Below the pieces are notes generated by a model. The model ran no database searches. It was not told where the DNA came from and saw nothing but the letters and a program-made list of their open reading frames with translations. This document shows positions 11,566-24,080 of a stretch of DNA of 64,000 nucleotides, in pieces. The stretch comes from Calendula officinalis (lineage: Eukaryota > Streptophyta > Magnoliopsida > Asterales > Asteraceae), in assembly GCA_963853835.1 (NCBI GenBank), contig OY970832.1:6034001-6098000 (forward strand), written 5' to 3'. Each line of letters opens with the position of its first letter. The stretch's first letter is position 1. Made by a program: the position numbers and the translations under genes.

Positions 11566-13314
11566 TGTAACGACCATAATTTTATGTTTTGTATTTTCGA
11601 ATATTTAACTCGGGATTTATTCGGATTATATTTTTTATGATTAAGTTTCCGTCCTCCGTTGTGTTTGATCGAGTGTTTGGATGTTGGAGATTGGTTTTAA
11701 TCAAAATGGGCCAAGTCTTGGAAGTAAACAAGCTTGAAAATCGAAGAAGTGCAGGGGCCACGAGTTCGCGACGCGAGCCATAGCTCGCGATTGTGAGGAT
11801 CGGACAAAAGGTTTGGGTTTTTGATGGTCGGAGTTCACGACCCGTTCCCGATCGCGGGGTGTTCCCGACGCGGGAAGTTCGCGACGCGAACTTCAGTTTG
11901 CGAACGCGAACTCTGTCAGGTGTATAAAAACGGGTTTTGAGGCTAGGGTTTGGACACCTACAACCCTACCGGCCGTTATTTTGAGGGAAGTACACGATTC
12001 TTGAAGTTCTTGAGCTCAAATCTTCATATTTCTTGGAGATTGTTGATCTAAGGTAAGAATCTTTGATAGTTTATGCATCTCTTTGTATTATTGAGCTTTA
12101 CTTGGGTATCAATGGTGGTTTGGACAACCCACCATGTCATCTTTGGGGAAGATGACTAATCATGAGTGAAGAACACTCATTGTAAGCTTGTAAACATTGT
12201 GTACAAGTTGGATTTGGGAATTATTGATGGAAATCTTGAACTAGGGTTTGAGATTCCACCAGGTTGAATGAACTTGGTGGTTAAGAATGTCCATATGGAT
12301 TGTTTATGACTAGTTATGGATAATAACTAGATTATTTGTATAATTGATGATTAGGTCTTAAAGACTTAAGGATTTGAGATACTCCTTTATTCAAGGAGTA
12401 AAATTTGTGTTTGCTAACACAAAGTTTGGGAAAGCATTGCTAAGGTGAGTACATGTGATCTTTTCTGAGTACATAGTAAAACCGATTTTTATGATTGAAA
12501 TGATTTAATGAGTCTTTATTAGCTAAATGTTTAATAAGGAAAATGATTGAATTGATTATATGTTATGAAATGAACTATGATACTTGTATAATGAAATGAT
12601 GAATGAAATGGAGCTATGGCTCATGATTGATGAACCAATTTTGTGTTAAATGAATTTCCGGATAATGACAACCCATTTATGGGGGAGTTGAGATTATTAT
12701 TTGGGGCGGTACCTCCCTGCGCAAGGGTAGTATATCTAAGTGAACGATAACCCGACTATAGGGGGACTATGATAACCCGATAAAAAGAGGGATTACGATA
12801 ACCCGCGAGACGGGGGAGTAATGATCTCGGTAAGTTTGGGAGAACCCCAATTACCATGAGATCTTTTGATGATAAACCACATCGGGGAAGTTTGCTTCGG
12901 GATGACCCGTTGCGTATGTGTGAGCTTAGGGCAAGCTCGAGACTATGTTTGACTTATGTGCAATGTGATATTTACTTAAATATTATTTTATTGCAAATGT
13001 TTATAACCGGGTCTAAAACCCATGTTTCTCACGAAATAATTTTGTCTCACGTACTACATTTTCTTTTATGTCTATGTACTCAGGTTCGGGAGCTAAGGAT
13101 TAGGCGGCCCGTAATTATAGCATTGGATGATTAAGCTCGGTGTACCTATTTAATTCCCTAGACTATTGATTTGATATATTTGTAACATCGATTTTTGGCA
13201 CTTGATAATCATTCCAATGTTTTGATTAAACTATATTTTGAATGTTATGAATTTTGAATGTTAAACTTTAAATATTTAAAAGTTTAAATTGTTTTGAAAA
13301 ATTAAGATGTTACA
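11566..13314 (+). mobile_element. Solo LTR of a gypsy-type retrotransposon (1749 bp)
   Basis: It runs from TGTAACGACC to GATGTTACA, with a 5-bp TSD CTTTA on both sides (11561-11565 and 13315-13319), so the rest of the element was removed by LTR-LTR recombination. A TATA box (TATAAAAACG near 11922) follows a CpG-rich array of TTCGCGACGCGAA-type palindromes (about 11760-11910). A 'gataacccg' tandem tract lies at about 12745-12835. Donor-like sites AAG|GTAAGA (12053) and AAG|GTGAGT (12445) and an acceptor-like TGTACTCAG (ending 13083) are shared with other LTRs in the window. Confidence 0.87.
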
Positions 13315-13319
13315 CTTTA

Positions 13320-14828
13320 TTATTTTAAAACATTTTATTACACATTACTATGTTAAAGGGACTTCGAATGATGAATCCATAATCCATATCAATGTTCACT
13401 CCAAGTCTCCAATAACTCAATGTAAATCATCATATTGGGCTTATGGTCTTGGACTTTCATGGTGGACTGAAATAACGTATAGTTCTTTCAGATCTCTTAA
13501 GTTTCTTTTTTTTTTTCTTCCTCGAGCCATCGTCCCATATATTCTTCAACCACGTCACATGTAAAAGTGATGGGAGTAATCTCGTCATTTGCATCTCCAT
13601 TTTTATGGTTTATTGTTTCAACAACCTAAATTATCTATACATGTACGACATTAATAAAACACATGTACAACACAATTAAAATATATGTTTTATGTTATTG
13701 ACTGAGTAGTATTGACTTACTTAGTTGTTTATTGGGTCAGGATTTATACTTAAACTATGTTGCTTGATTATATCTCTGAATGACTATATTTAATGATGAA
13801 AAAATAAGTTAGGATCAACTTTGGACTGAGTCCAACCTTTTTTAATTTAGACTAGATCAAAAGATAAGTTTTGTCTGAGTCAGATAAGATATAAGCAAAT
13901 CAAACATGAGCATTTCAACCAAGTTTGAAGTTGTACCTAACAAATCAAACAAAAACTTAATTGGAAATAATTATATTAAAAAAGAATCGATAACACAAGC
14001 CAAAGCACTTTTCAGAAAACACAAATTTTTACATAACATTTATTAATTCACATTAATTTGAATTTATAAAATTTGTAAAGTATTTTATGATTTGAAATAC
14101 TAAGATTTCTAAATGATAAAAGAAAAACTACGATTACAAGGATGGAATACATTTTGTAAGTCTAGTAACAAGAGTGAAACACTTTTACTAGTTCAATTAC
14201 TTAGGGCGTAAACAAATATCTTTTATAAATATATTCATGAAAGTAATTTACTATTGCATGCTATTATTTTTCATGAACAATTTTTTTTTATATAATGAAC
14301 TTAATTAAGAATCAATAATTAGATGAATTTGTATTAGCGGTAGGAAGGAGTTGGTTAGCTACTTAACCGAGTTTGATTATTGGTGCTAAAATAACACCTC
14401 AAATCTACCCATTCTATTAATTAACTATCATAATTTCAAAATTCTAACTTCTAAAACGTAATAAAAACATCTTGGATATTTTACGCGTAGACTCGTGTAG
14501 TCAAAGCTCTTGAATATAATGTTATAAGTCATCAAATAAATAGCAACATGGTTTTAGATACAGCCTAATAATTACTTGAAGGGCTGATTTGTCATTAATT
14601 AATAACTTAATTAATTGAAACAAAGTCCATGAGGGTAAATATAGAGTAGAGGAATCTAAGTTTGATCTCAACTAGAATTGTGATCTTATAAATATGGTGA
14701 AAAGTAGTTGGATAGATTACCTTAAAAATCATATTGATACTTTGTATGTTGTCAAGCTTCTCCTTGGGTTTTTAAATCAACGATAGACGTTATAAAAAAA
14801 TAAAAATGGGTCTCATTATAGCCGTATC
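13320..14828. other. Intergenic DNA, nothing recognised
   Basis: AT-rich. Short open frames have no family signature. Confidence 0.4.
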
Positions 14829-14913
14829 TAGGGATGTTAACGAGTTAAGTAATTAACGAGATACTCGAGTTTAAATTTACTGACACGCAACTCGGATCGT
14901 TAACACACCCCTA
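14829..14913. mobile_element. Miniature hAT-like remnant
   Basis: 85 bp with inverted ends TAGGGATGTTAACGA and (complement) TAGGGGTGTGTTAACGA. The 8-bp flanks do not match, so it is either decayed or a deletion derivative. Confidence 0.5.
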
Positions 14914-15284
14914 GTGCCCGTACCCCTTCCCCTTGATTTCTCTTGGTCGATTTTCTTTGTCCTTCTCTAAGGTTTCATTCGATTGATCAAGCTCCGAACC
15001 TTCCCCATCATGTGGTAAATGTTTACTTAAAGATGGATCGAACCCATAACTTCAAAAAAGTGATTTCGAAACTTTTACCACTAGATTATAATAAGAAGCA
15101 TGGGTTGCTTATTATGCTTTTTAACATTTAAATTATGTCATTATCAACTTGATCCATATATTGGATTTTGTTAAAACTTGAAACTGAGCCGAATATAACA
15201 ACTTAAAGGTGTTTCTTTAAACGAATAAAATCGATATAATATCCAAATAATATATATGCTTAGAGCATCTCCAATACATAATAC

Positions 15285-15436
15285 ATAAGTTATTGCAAAA
15301 ATCTATAAAATTTGTCACATAAATTTTTCACTCAATATTAATAAATAAACTTATAAAAAAATAAGTTATTGCAAAAATCTATAAAATTTGTCACATAAAC
15401 TTTTCACTCAATATTAATAAATAAACTTATAAAAAA
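15285..15436. repeat. 76-bp tandem duplication
   Basis: Two near-identical 76-bp units (15285-15360 and 15361-15436) start with ATAAGTTATTGCAAAAATCT. They follow TTAGAGCATCTCCAAT (from about 15260), a common terminus of plant MITEs, so the unit may be inside a truncated element. Confidence 0.85.
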
Positions 15437-16366
15437 CTTTTAATCCAATACATATAAATTTAGATAAAGTTTTTTTTGAGTTTTGAAAAAGATTTATGGA
15501 ATAAAAAGTTTTTGAAGCAAAACATTTTGCTTAAAAGTTATATACATTTGAGTAACATACACAAAAAGTAAAATGGTTTGTAAAAAAGCTTGCACTGAAT
15601 TGATCTTGTACTATCAAATGTTTTGGATATCGTTATTAAAAGTGTTTATTTGAATAATGGTGATTGTGAATCTAATACTTATTTAAACACCATAAAGAAT
15701 AAAGTAAAGCAAGTGTTTTAATAAAATTTTATTTAGAAATATTCTCTTATATTAGACAAATGAGTAATGTTATCAATTAATCTGCTTTTATACTTTCCAA
15801 TTACATATTAAAATATACACTAATCAAATATAGTAATGCTAGTAATGACCATATCAACTAGAAGTGTATCATTACTTTAATCATTACGTGATGTAAGCAA
15901 GTTAATCATTAACGTGGTTATTTCCAAATCTTCTCACGATCAATACTTTGATTAACGTCAATAAGTTTGGTGTGTGTATGAAAGATATTTTAGGAAGTAA
16001 TAATTTGAACCTTCTCTTGTGTTCTATGTTGAGCCAAAGAACGAGGGCCATGTTTGTGGTTTTGTGCCAGCACATAACCAAGATCGTAACGCAGTATCCT
16101 AATTGGGTCCCACTCATATCTCACTTTGGCCAGCATGACACCCTTACTTACGTCTTTCAGAATACAGCATCTTCACTATCTACCCTTCTTTTTCATGATT
16201 TCCAATTTTGGTGTTATATGTCCTTTTCATTAATTTCACTTTACGATTCAATAATGCCCTTGCCAATGGCTTTTCACTTTCTTCGTATAGCTTGTTTCGA
16301 CACAGTTGTCCTGCTCATTTCCTTGCTTCTTCAATTTCTTTCTTCCTTGATTTCGTCTGTTAAGTG
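15437..16366. other. Intergenic DNA, unsupported 139-codon frame
   Basis: A plus-strand frame at 15948-16367 starts MINVNKFGVC and is hydrophobic towards its end. It has no recognisable domain or conserved context, and I do not call it a gene. Confidence 0.4.
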
Positions 16367-16374
16367 AACAAAAG

Positions 16375-16627
16375 TAGGGGTAAGCATAACCGGGTACCCG
16401 CAGGTTCCTTCCGGAACTGAAACCGGAACCTTTAATTATAGTGATTCCTCAATTTTCGGAACCGGAACCGAATCCTCCGGTTCCGGTTACCCGGTCTCTA
16501 AAATCATAAAAGTAAAAGCATAAAAATTTAATAGTTTAAAAGTCTTGAGAACCGAAACCTTTTAAGACGGTTCCTTGGTTTAAGGAACCAGAACTACCGA
16601 TTATCTATTTTTTCTAGCTCACCCCTA
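16375..16627. mobile_element. Non-autonomous hAT element with CCGGAACC array
   Basis: Ends TAGGGGTAAGCATAA and GCTCACCCCTA, with 8-bp flanks AACAAAAG and AAGAAAAG (one mismatch). The interior repeats 'ccggaacc', 'ggttccgg' and 'ggaaccga'. 253 bp. Confidence 0.8.
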
Positions 16628-16635
16628 AAGAAAAG

Positions 16636-17263
16636 GAGACGATGAGAGAGATTATGATTGCATTAAGGACTTGAAAAGTTTGTAACATATTTTGTATTTT
16701 GTTAAAGTGAAGAGGTGTTATTATTGATGTGTCAGTTAATATGTTAACTTAAAAGTGTTGATGTGACAAAATTGATAAATGAAATATGAATCAAATGTTA
16801 GGAGAGGCTAAGTTTCATTTTCAATTTCTACCAAGTAATGGTCAAGCTAAGAGTCTTTTGACTACAAAATCATATAGAAACATTGTTTGATTTATATTTA
16901 TCGAATGTAACACTCTTTATTATTGTAATTTTGTAAGACATGTTACACACGTTGTCCATAACAAGATTCATGTAGTTCATAACTTCATATTACTAGCATA
17001 ATCCATAATTTAACTCAAAAACAAAAGATTTGAGCATTTCCTATCACAAAATTTTAGTGATAAATAATGTGCCAACGTACGTTCATGATCCAAGCATTGT
17101 TAACAAGGTCGCTTGTGCAGGAAAGTAAAATCAAGTTAAAAAGGACAATTTTATCATTTTACATGGATTTCAGTTTCATTTTAAAAAAAACCAAACAGAA
17201 TATAAAATTCATTTTGAATTTCATTTACTACAAAACAAACAGTTTTTAGACTCCAATTTATCT
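16636..17263. other. Intergenic DNA, nothing recognised
   Basis: AT-rich, with no supported feature. Confidence 0.35.
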
Positions 17264-17703
17264 ATACTACTATTAAAGTATTTAGGCCTAATAATATTAG
17301 AAGGTCTTAAAGTCTTAATTTTTAAAACCTTCTAATATTAGTAGGCCTAAATGCTTTAAAAGACAAAAAAGAATAAAAATGCAGCTTATAGGAATATAAC
17401 CCGTGACCATTTGGGACTTAGGGGTGTGTGTTAACCACTTCAACTACTTGATTACTTTGATTTATTCCAGATATTAATAAATAATACTACTATTAAAGTA
17501 TTTAGGCCTACTAATATTAGAAGGTCTTAAAGTCTTAATTTTTAAAACCTTCTAATATTAGTAGGCCTAAATGCTTTAAAAGACAAAAAAGAATAAAAAT
17601 GCAGCTTATAGGAATCGAACCGATGACCATTTGGCGCTTAGGGGCGTGTGTTAACCACTTCAACTACTTGATTACTTTGATTTATTCCATATATTAATAA
17701 ATA
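17264..17703 (-). repeat. Tandem pair of tRNA-like/hairpin elements (220-bp units)
   Basis: Two direct copies, 17264-17483 and 17484-17703. Each has a hairpin arm (TTTAGGCCTACTAATATTAG and its complement about 35 bp later in copy 2) followed by a tRNA-like segment on the minus strand. Copy 2 retains a Pol III box A (TAGTTGAAGTGG) and box B (GGTTCGATTCC) 34 nt apart, as in tRNA-derived SINEs. In copy 1 the B box is mutated. The plus-strand start (TCTATACTACTATTAAAG at 17261) resembles Helitron 5' termini, so the class is uncertain. Confidence 0.65.
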
Positions 17704-19488
17704 TAACCTTTCACATCACCAGAACCCTCACCATCATTTCTCTATTTACACGGCTCATATTTATTTCCACAAAAAAGACAAATTTTGGATCCGATCCTAC
17801 CAGTAATAAAAAGGCTCAATTTAGTTTAACTTTCATTTTTTTACTTGCCGTAAATAACTTGTGATCAAGCCCATATTATTATATGCCCACTACATACTAC
17901 CATCACTAATGTCGGCACCTACCATCACTACGCACCACCACTCATCACCCATCGCTATTGCCACCACAACCGATACTGTCGTCACTTCGAAATATAGTTA
18001 CAGGTACCCGCCGCCACATTGCACGGATACCCTACTAGTATTCATAAACGATTCTAATTTCTCAACACATTCTAATTCTTTCATAAATGTTGAGCGAACC
18101 TTTTATTTTCCTTGTCCAGCAACCTACTCATTATTATGTCACTCGGAATTTAGTTATTTACAATCATGTTCCAAGCATTATTAACACATTTCAATATCTC
18201 TAATACAAAATTAATAATAACACTTCAAATCGTATAAAACAATTAAATCACTACTACATATCTCTTGCATGTTCCAAACATTGTCCATGACACACTTCAT
18301 GCACTCAAGTTGGTAAGCATATCAGTCCATCAAATCGAGCACTAAAATACCTAGCTAGCATCGACGCATAATCCATTACAAGGTTTGAGCATGCCCTTAC
18401 ATTCCTAGTACAATCAATCACACGAATGGATCAGTCTTCTTTAGAACATTATCTATGACGCTTTATACTTTTACGTTCCAACATCATTCGTACGGTACTT
18501 CTTATTCCATGGTATAATTATAAGACTCCCTTTCCTAGTCAATCACACGCTTCATTTCATACATATTCCACACAATCAAACACTTATCTTCGTAATAGTA
18601 ATGTCCTTAGCACGATTCTGAGAGTCGTTCCCAATATTCATGTTTCAAACATTTACCTTTACAAGATTATATGTGGTTGTTAGTCATTTGTCCGATTAAT
18701 GCAACATTTTAAAATGTACTTTGATAATGAGCTCGTGTCTCGCTATAGTAATGGGGTGAAACACAAAACATATTACACTTTTCTAATGTAACGATTTTCA
18801 TGTTTCAACCCATTTGTGTATGGCCAACATTGCTCGTGGGATTATAAGATTATTCAAACACTCGTGTTCCAAACACTACCCATCATGTGATTCAAAAGTT
18901 CAAATTATTGACATTGTCCTACAAGATGATTCGAATTCACATTAACTTTATGTACCAATCACACATCTTCTAACTAGCTATTGATCAAGAACCATAAATC
19001 TACAACCACCATAAAGATTATCGAATTACACATTTTCATGTTCTGAGGAGTACCATTTAAACTAGTCATTCTAAGGGTAAGCGTCCAATTCTTTCATCAT
19101 TTAATGATTCCATTAAATGGTTGGATCTAAATCGATAAAATTCAAAGCATCTAACATAATTTTATTATATTATATAATTTTTAAGATGTAAATGGCTGGA
19201 TCTGAATCGATAAGATTCTAAATATGTAAGATGTGACGAATATATCCGAATCATTAAGATTTATGAATAGCTAATGTCTGACATAATTTTGTTATATTAT
19301 ATCTAATTTTCATTTTGTATGATATGTATTTTATAATAATTATTTATAATCATAATAAAAATAAAAATAATTTAGAAAGTTATAATTTTTTAATATTCAG
19401 ATATATAACCAAACAACAATTTATTATTTAAATACAGACTTACTTGTACAAAACTTCTACATCACCTAGGAATGATATGATTCTAATA
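17704..19488. other. Intergenic DNA with weak degenerate repeats
   Basis: AT-rich. 'GGATCT(A/G)AATCGATAA(A/G)ATT' occurs twice between 19120 and 19220, suggesting an old MITE. No gene is supported. Confidence 0.4.
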
Positions 19489-19801
19489 CTACCTCCGTAT
19501 CAAAATAAGTGATATATTTAAAGAATTACGGTTTTTGAGGCAAAATATTAAAAAGTTGTTTAAATTAGATTATAGTGGATAGTTAGTAGATAATGGGTCC
19601 CACTTCTTTGAAATGTAGTGATATTAATGATGTTTAAAAGTAAAAGTAAGAGTAAAAGGGTAATTTCACTTTATTAAAGTAGATAGTTAGTGGAGAATGG
19701 GTCCCACTTTTTTACCAAATAAGGTAAATTTTAAAAGTGTATCACTTATTTTGTTCCACCCCTAAATTGAAAGTATATCAATTATTTTGATACGGAGGTA
19801 G
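19489..19801. mobile_element. Stowaway-like MITE, family A
   Basis: CTACCTCCGTATCAAAATAA and inverted end, flanked by TA (19487-19488, 19802-19803). 313 bp, with the 'ggatagttagt...tcccac' interior in both arms. Confidence 0.87.
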
Positions 19802-19803
19802 TA

Positions 19804-20161
19804 TAACGTTGTCAAATGTTTCAGGTCAAAAGTCAAAATCAAACCGAACTAATGAACCAAACCGGATAGACGACCAAATGTTTTTATTTTTCTTATGATA
19901 TCATGTGCCAAAAATTGGACCGTTCAACCAATCCAAATAGATTTCAGTTCGGATTTCTGGCTTCAACGGTTTGGACCAAATTTTAGCAATTTACACACAT
20001 GTTTTAAGAAGACACAACCAATTAAATTGATTAAAAATAATTACAATCGTCTAAACTTAAATTATCATAAAACATGGAGAAGATAATTTCTTTCCCCATT
20101 GTTTTTCTTTTCATTTTCCACCCCAAAACACTACAAACCAAATAGTCATATTAGTCAACTT
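19804..20161. other. 3' flank of the PP2C gene
   Basis: AT-rich, with some 'aaccgaac/ccggtttgg' motifs (19840-19985) like the hAT interiors but no TIR. Contains the 3' UTR of the phosphatase gene. Confidence 0.4.
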
Positions 20162-21660
20162 TCATTTCTTCCTCAGATCTATAACAACCACACTGACATT
20201 ATCAGCACTCCGGCGAGCTAATGCCAACTTTGTCAGCAACATCGAAGCATCTGAACACGCTTTATCCCAATTCTCCGATCCCGACTCTTCAGTCTCCGGC
20301 AAATTCTTCATTCTCGCCGCCGGTCCTTTCCCTTTCAAACACATCCTCGCTACACCACACGCAGTGTCGTTTGACACCACGTCCCACAGTCCATCACTAG
20401 CGATTATTAAACACTCGTCCTCCGGCGTACGGTCGGTGATTGTTACCTCCGGCTCGGAGCTCACGTACGGTTTCAAATAATTATCGCCTGAGATTAACGA
20501 CATGAAGTAGCTGATTAAGTTTATAAAATTCTAAAATTATTGTACGGTAATGTAGCCACGATTTGTAAATTGTGAGACTCACCGATGGCTCTTGACATGG
20601 CTAGAACTCCGAGAACTCTAGCGCCTTCCCAGTATATAACTCGCCCGCCGGCGGCTTGGATCCGGTTGAGTTCATCGGGGCGATCCGGCTGGAAATTTGG
20701 ACGTAAATATATTAGAATTTTATAAAACGACGGAAGTGTGGTCGTTTTGTTTGTAACTAACTGACTAACGAACCTTGTGATCATTTGAAAGAGGCACTGC
20801 TTTGCCGTTTCGACAAAGTACGGCTCTCGAATCGCCACAATTAGCAACAATAATTTTATCTGGAGTCATGATCGCAACAACCGCCGTTGATCCGACGGCG
20901 TCGGACTCCGGCGCCTGAAGCTCGCACCGGCAGTTACCGCCGACGGCTCCGTGGTTCCAGTCAATTACTTCTTTGTCCATACGATTAAAGCTTTGCTCCA
21001 TCATTTTTGTCCATTCGAGTGTATCAACTTTTTTATTAATTTCTTCCTTCACCAGCAAGTGTAATCGATCCTTACATCTAGTTGCAACCTAACATTATAA
21101 CACGGAAAATTTTCAGCAATTGCGGAATTTATTACATGTTTTAGTTCATATTATTTATACTTTATACGTACATGAGAACAACCATGGCCGTCGTACACGC
21201 CAAAATAATGCAAATTAGAAGTTTGATTGTTTTCTTTGGTTAAAAACGAAGGATGAATTGCGACGGCGTCTTCCATGTCCCTCCGCCGTCCGCACACCGA
21301 CGCAACACCGAATTTCGGTAGCGTTTCACCGTTAAGATAAACCGCAGATCCTAAAGGTCTTAAAATTGTGGCCACCAGAGGTGTAGTCTTATCATCACCA
21401 CCGTCATCCTCTGTTTTCGGTTTAGTTTCAGCTGAATTACAGTTCTGGAAACTACCACTGCACTGACGGGAAAAAGACGCCGGTGAGATCGATAGTCTCG
21501 CTTGTTTAACTCCGTTCTCCGTTTGATCAAGCGTCGGTACTCCGGCGACGTACTTCACACGGCGGAGCTCCATTCTCTTACGTCTTGCTGCTTGTGTATG
21601 GGACTCGCAAGTAGGCGATGCCTCGTTTTCACTCACAACACCGCAGCAAATCTCCGCCAT
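20162..21660 (-). CDS. PP2CA: Clade A protein phosphatase 2C (PP2CA/AHG3-like)
   Basis: Four exons on the minus strand: 21172-21660, 20774-21088, 20583-20688 and 20162-20487 (stop TGA). All introns are GT-AG and the product is 411 aa. It dephosphorylates SnRK2 kinases in ABA signalling and is inhibited when ABA-bound PYR/PYL receptors dock. Visible signatures: N-terminal MAEICCGVV as in PP2CA; RRRDMED (about 125-131) and DGHG (157-160) with metal-binding Asp/Gly; GDSRAVLCR; ASDGLWDV; DNVSVVV near the end. Trp in VIYWEGAR (about residue 288) matches the clade A 'lock' tryptophan that contacts the receptor. The start is the ATG at 21660, whose context matches the family N terminus. Intron 3 follows IG of SRAIGDNY, a typical position. 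Upstream ABRE-like sites fit ABA-induced feedback. PP2CA rather than HAI-type is inferred from the N terminus. Confidence 0.95.
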
Positions 21661-22210
21661 TTTCAACCGCCACCGTCACGACTGGAATAACAACCGCCTC
21701 TAGTTCTCCGATCATAAGCGACAGATGAAATTCACTAACTAAGAATAGTCATCAATGGTACAGAGAAATCGTAATATAAGTTTTAAACTGAAATTGAAAT
21801 GAAGGCGGAAGAAAGAGAGGTGTTTAAAGAAAGAGAGGTGTTTAAAGGCAAGAAGAGGGACCTGAACGGAAGCTTTTTGGTGTCGCCACGGGGTTGCTGC
21901 CCGATTAAATTTCGGGCAAACGGGCAAACTGATCGAGTGACGTGTGGGAGTATGTTATGAAAGTGGTTCCCCGCCTAAAAACCTATCTCCCTGATCTCGG
22001 CCGTTCATCCATGATCTCATCAAACGCGTGTACTGTAAACTTTTCCGTGCGGGCGACGTGGGCCAATCAGATTCAAACACGGCTGGTCGATAGTAATTTC
22101 ACGGTATGACACGCATGTGGTCAGTGTTTAGGAAAATAGAAATATTGTATAAAATTTTAATTTTTAATTTTTAATTATAATCCGGTGGCCTTTAAAGAGC
22201 TATACGTGGC
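21661..22210 (-). promoter_or_regulatory. PP2CA upstream region with ABRE-like elements
   Basis: Three ACGTG cores lie upstream of the ATG: ACGTGTGG (21940-21947), ACGTGGGC (22056-22063) and ACGTGGC (22204-22210). ABREs (ACGTGKC) bind ABF/AREB bZIP factors, and clade A PP2C genes are usually ABA-induced. A CCAAT box lies next to the second site. Function is inferred from motif and gene identity. Confidence 0.6.
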
Positions 22211-23024
22211 GAAGATCGTCAAGTACGAGACTGTGTAGTGTTTGTGTGGGGAATTGGATTTCTTATTCCATTAAATTTTGAAAATTATGAGTTTATGTGG
22301 TTTTAAACCTTTATTTTCTTTATTTATTTTAGAAAGAATTCATTTCCAGCTTTTCATAATTGTACCGATATGGTGTAATATCATAGAGTATTTAAAACTT
22401 TTTGAAATAAACATAAATATTACATTAACAAAACAATCTGATATGTTATAAAAAAAATGTTTTTATTCAACAAGTTAATTTTTAACTATTAAAAATGCCA
22501 TTATACATTAACACTTTTGTGCTCACAAATTTCTTACTCTATTTTTCTACCTATAAAATTTTATAATTGACATGTGTAATCAACCAATTTTTTCTATAAT
22601 ATTATCATTTAATTTAAATATTTATATTAATAAAATAAGAAAATTTAATGAAAAACAATATTATATCTCTGTTGTAAAATAACACTAAAAGGATATATAC
22701 AAATATTCATATATATGAATTTAGAAATTATTCTTGGATACAAAAAGAAGGATTTTGAGTTAAACCCAAGGCTGAAGTTTCTTATTTAGATTTTGACGAT
22801 CAAGTCAAAGTGTCAAACATGTGAAGAAGAAATGTCTAAATATTGAATACGAGGAGTGTTGACACATCTTCGATGTATAATGTATTATGTTGATCCTTTA
22901 TATAGGATGTGCCCATGTGCAATACGTAGGCGCGTCTGGTTTTTGGGGATGGGTCATCGATCAGCTACGTACCGCATGACGGTCGAGTATTGAGTGGTAT
23001 ATATATATCCCATTTATATATAGG
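22211..23024. other. Intergenic DNA, nothing recognised
   Basis: AT-rich, with no supported gene. Confidence 0.4.
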
Positions 23025-23182
23025 GTTTTGTTAATAACAGTCTTAAAAGTTTTCTCTAACATGCATGAGAGGTTTGTACACTCATTAATAAGGTAGTGAT
23101 CCTAAAATTTATGGGGGCGGTTTTATATCTATTTTGCCTTATTATTGACATCTCTTAAGACTGTCATTATCATTTTCCTTAT
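23025..23182 (+). mobile_element. Short MITE-like repeat (copy 1 of 2)
   Basis: Ends GGGTTTTGTTAATAACAGTC and complement of GACTGTCATTATCATTTTCC are imperfect inverted repeats. An inverted relative with the same internal order is at 42104-42262. Likely Mutator-like; no TSD resolved. Confidence 0.6.
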
Positions 23183-23804
23183 ATATATTCTTTAGAATTC
23201 ATGTCTAATTATTTAGAATTCATATCTAATCTAACGAGTATTAATTGTATTCATGATATATAATATATTACGAGTATGCGACTTACTCCTTAGTTCCGGA
23301 AACATGGATACGAACTTAATTCGTGTCACTACGTCTTTGATTAATTGGTATGACTTCTTGAATAACCCAAACGAGTTAAATATGTTAACAATATGTATTC
23401 AAATTTTATAACTTGAAGCGCACATTGTAACAAATACATTAAATGATGGCAAACTATAACAAGTTGTTATAAATAAGTTAGGTTCAAAACAAGATACAAA
23501 TGACAAATTTGAAGAAATTAAAATCTAATTCTTATGGATTCATATATTTGGTTTGATGGAATTAAAATCCTTATTTGGAAACTATTCCATTAATTATGGG
23601 AATGTAGATTTAATCCCATGAAACTTCATTTTTGAAATCCAATGAATAAGGGAAATATGATAGATTACCATATTACTCTTAAACATCCTTTTAACCATCA
23701 CCAACCACCATCGTCGCCGCCATCCACTACCACCACCGCCATCACCACCCACCATTATAACCACCCACCACCGCTGCCGCCACGCACCATCGCTGCCACC
23801 AGCA
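23183..23804. other. Intergenic DNA ending in a CCACCA-rich tract
   Basis: AT-rich, then a low-complexity (CCACCR)n tract at about 23690-23804 that continues beyond the copia element (28131-28180). 'ttggtttgatggaatt' and its approximate complement on the far side suggest an older inverted-repeat element received the copia insertion. Confidence 0.4.
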
Positions 23805-24007
23805 TGTTAAACAAAGGAATTAAACAAGGAAATGAGTTCAATACCACCTCAAATACAGCACACCATCCCAACGGCTAGCTTTATTCCAGCAATCACCATC
23901 AATATATTTCCTTTATGAATTACGTTCTTTGTGTATAAATATAATCGATCACTGCAATGTAAGATATACAAAACAAGATAATACAAAATCAATTCATAAA
24001 GTTATCA
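23805..24007 (+). repeat. 5' LTR of the copia element
   Basis: It begins TGTTAAACAAAGG and ends AAAGTTATCA. TATA-like TGTATAAATATAA near 23932 marks the likely promoter. Confidence 0.93.
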
Positions 24008-24080
24008 TGGAATCAGAGCATGTTGGCTCATCATCTACCGTCTTTTTCGATTAAGCTTCTGTCAATTTCTCCGAGCCGCT

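Noticed and set aside
12700..12840. CRISPR-like spaced repeats ('gataacccg')
   Set aside because: Short irregular repeats within a plant LTR; no spacers of constant length and no cas genes.
15948..16367. 139-codon plus-strand frame
   Set aside because: Hydrophobic composition but no recognisable domain, no splice partner and no promoter signs; treated as chance.
17580..17660. Functional tRNA gene
   Set aside because: Boxes A and B are present in copy 2, but no convincing acceptor stem or anticodon arm could be folded, and the other copy has lost box B.
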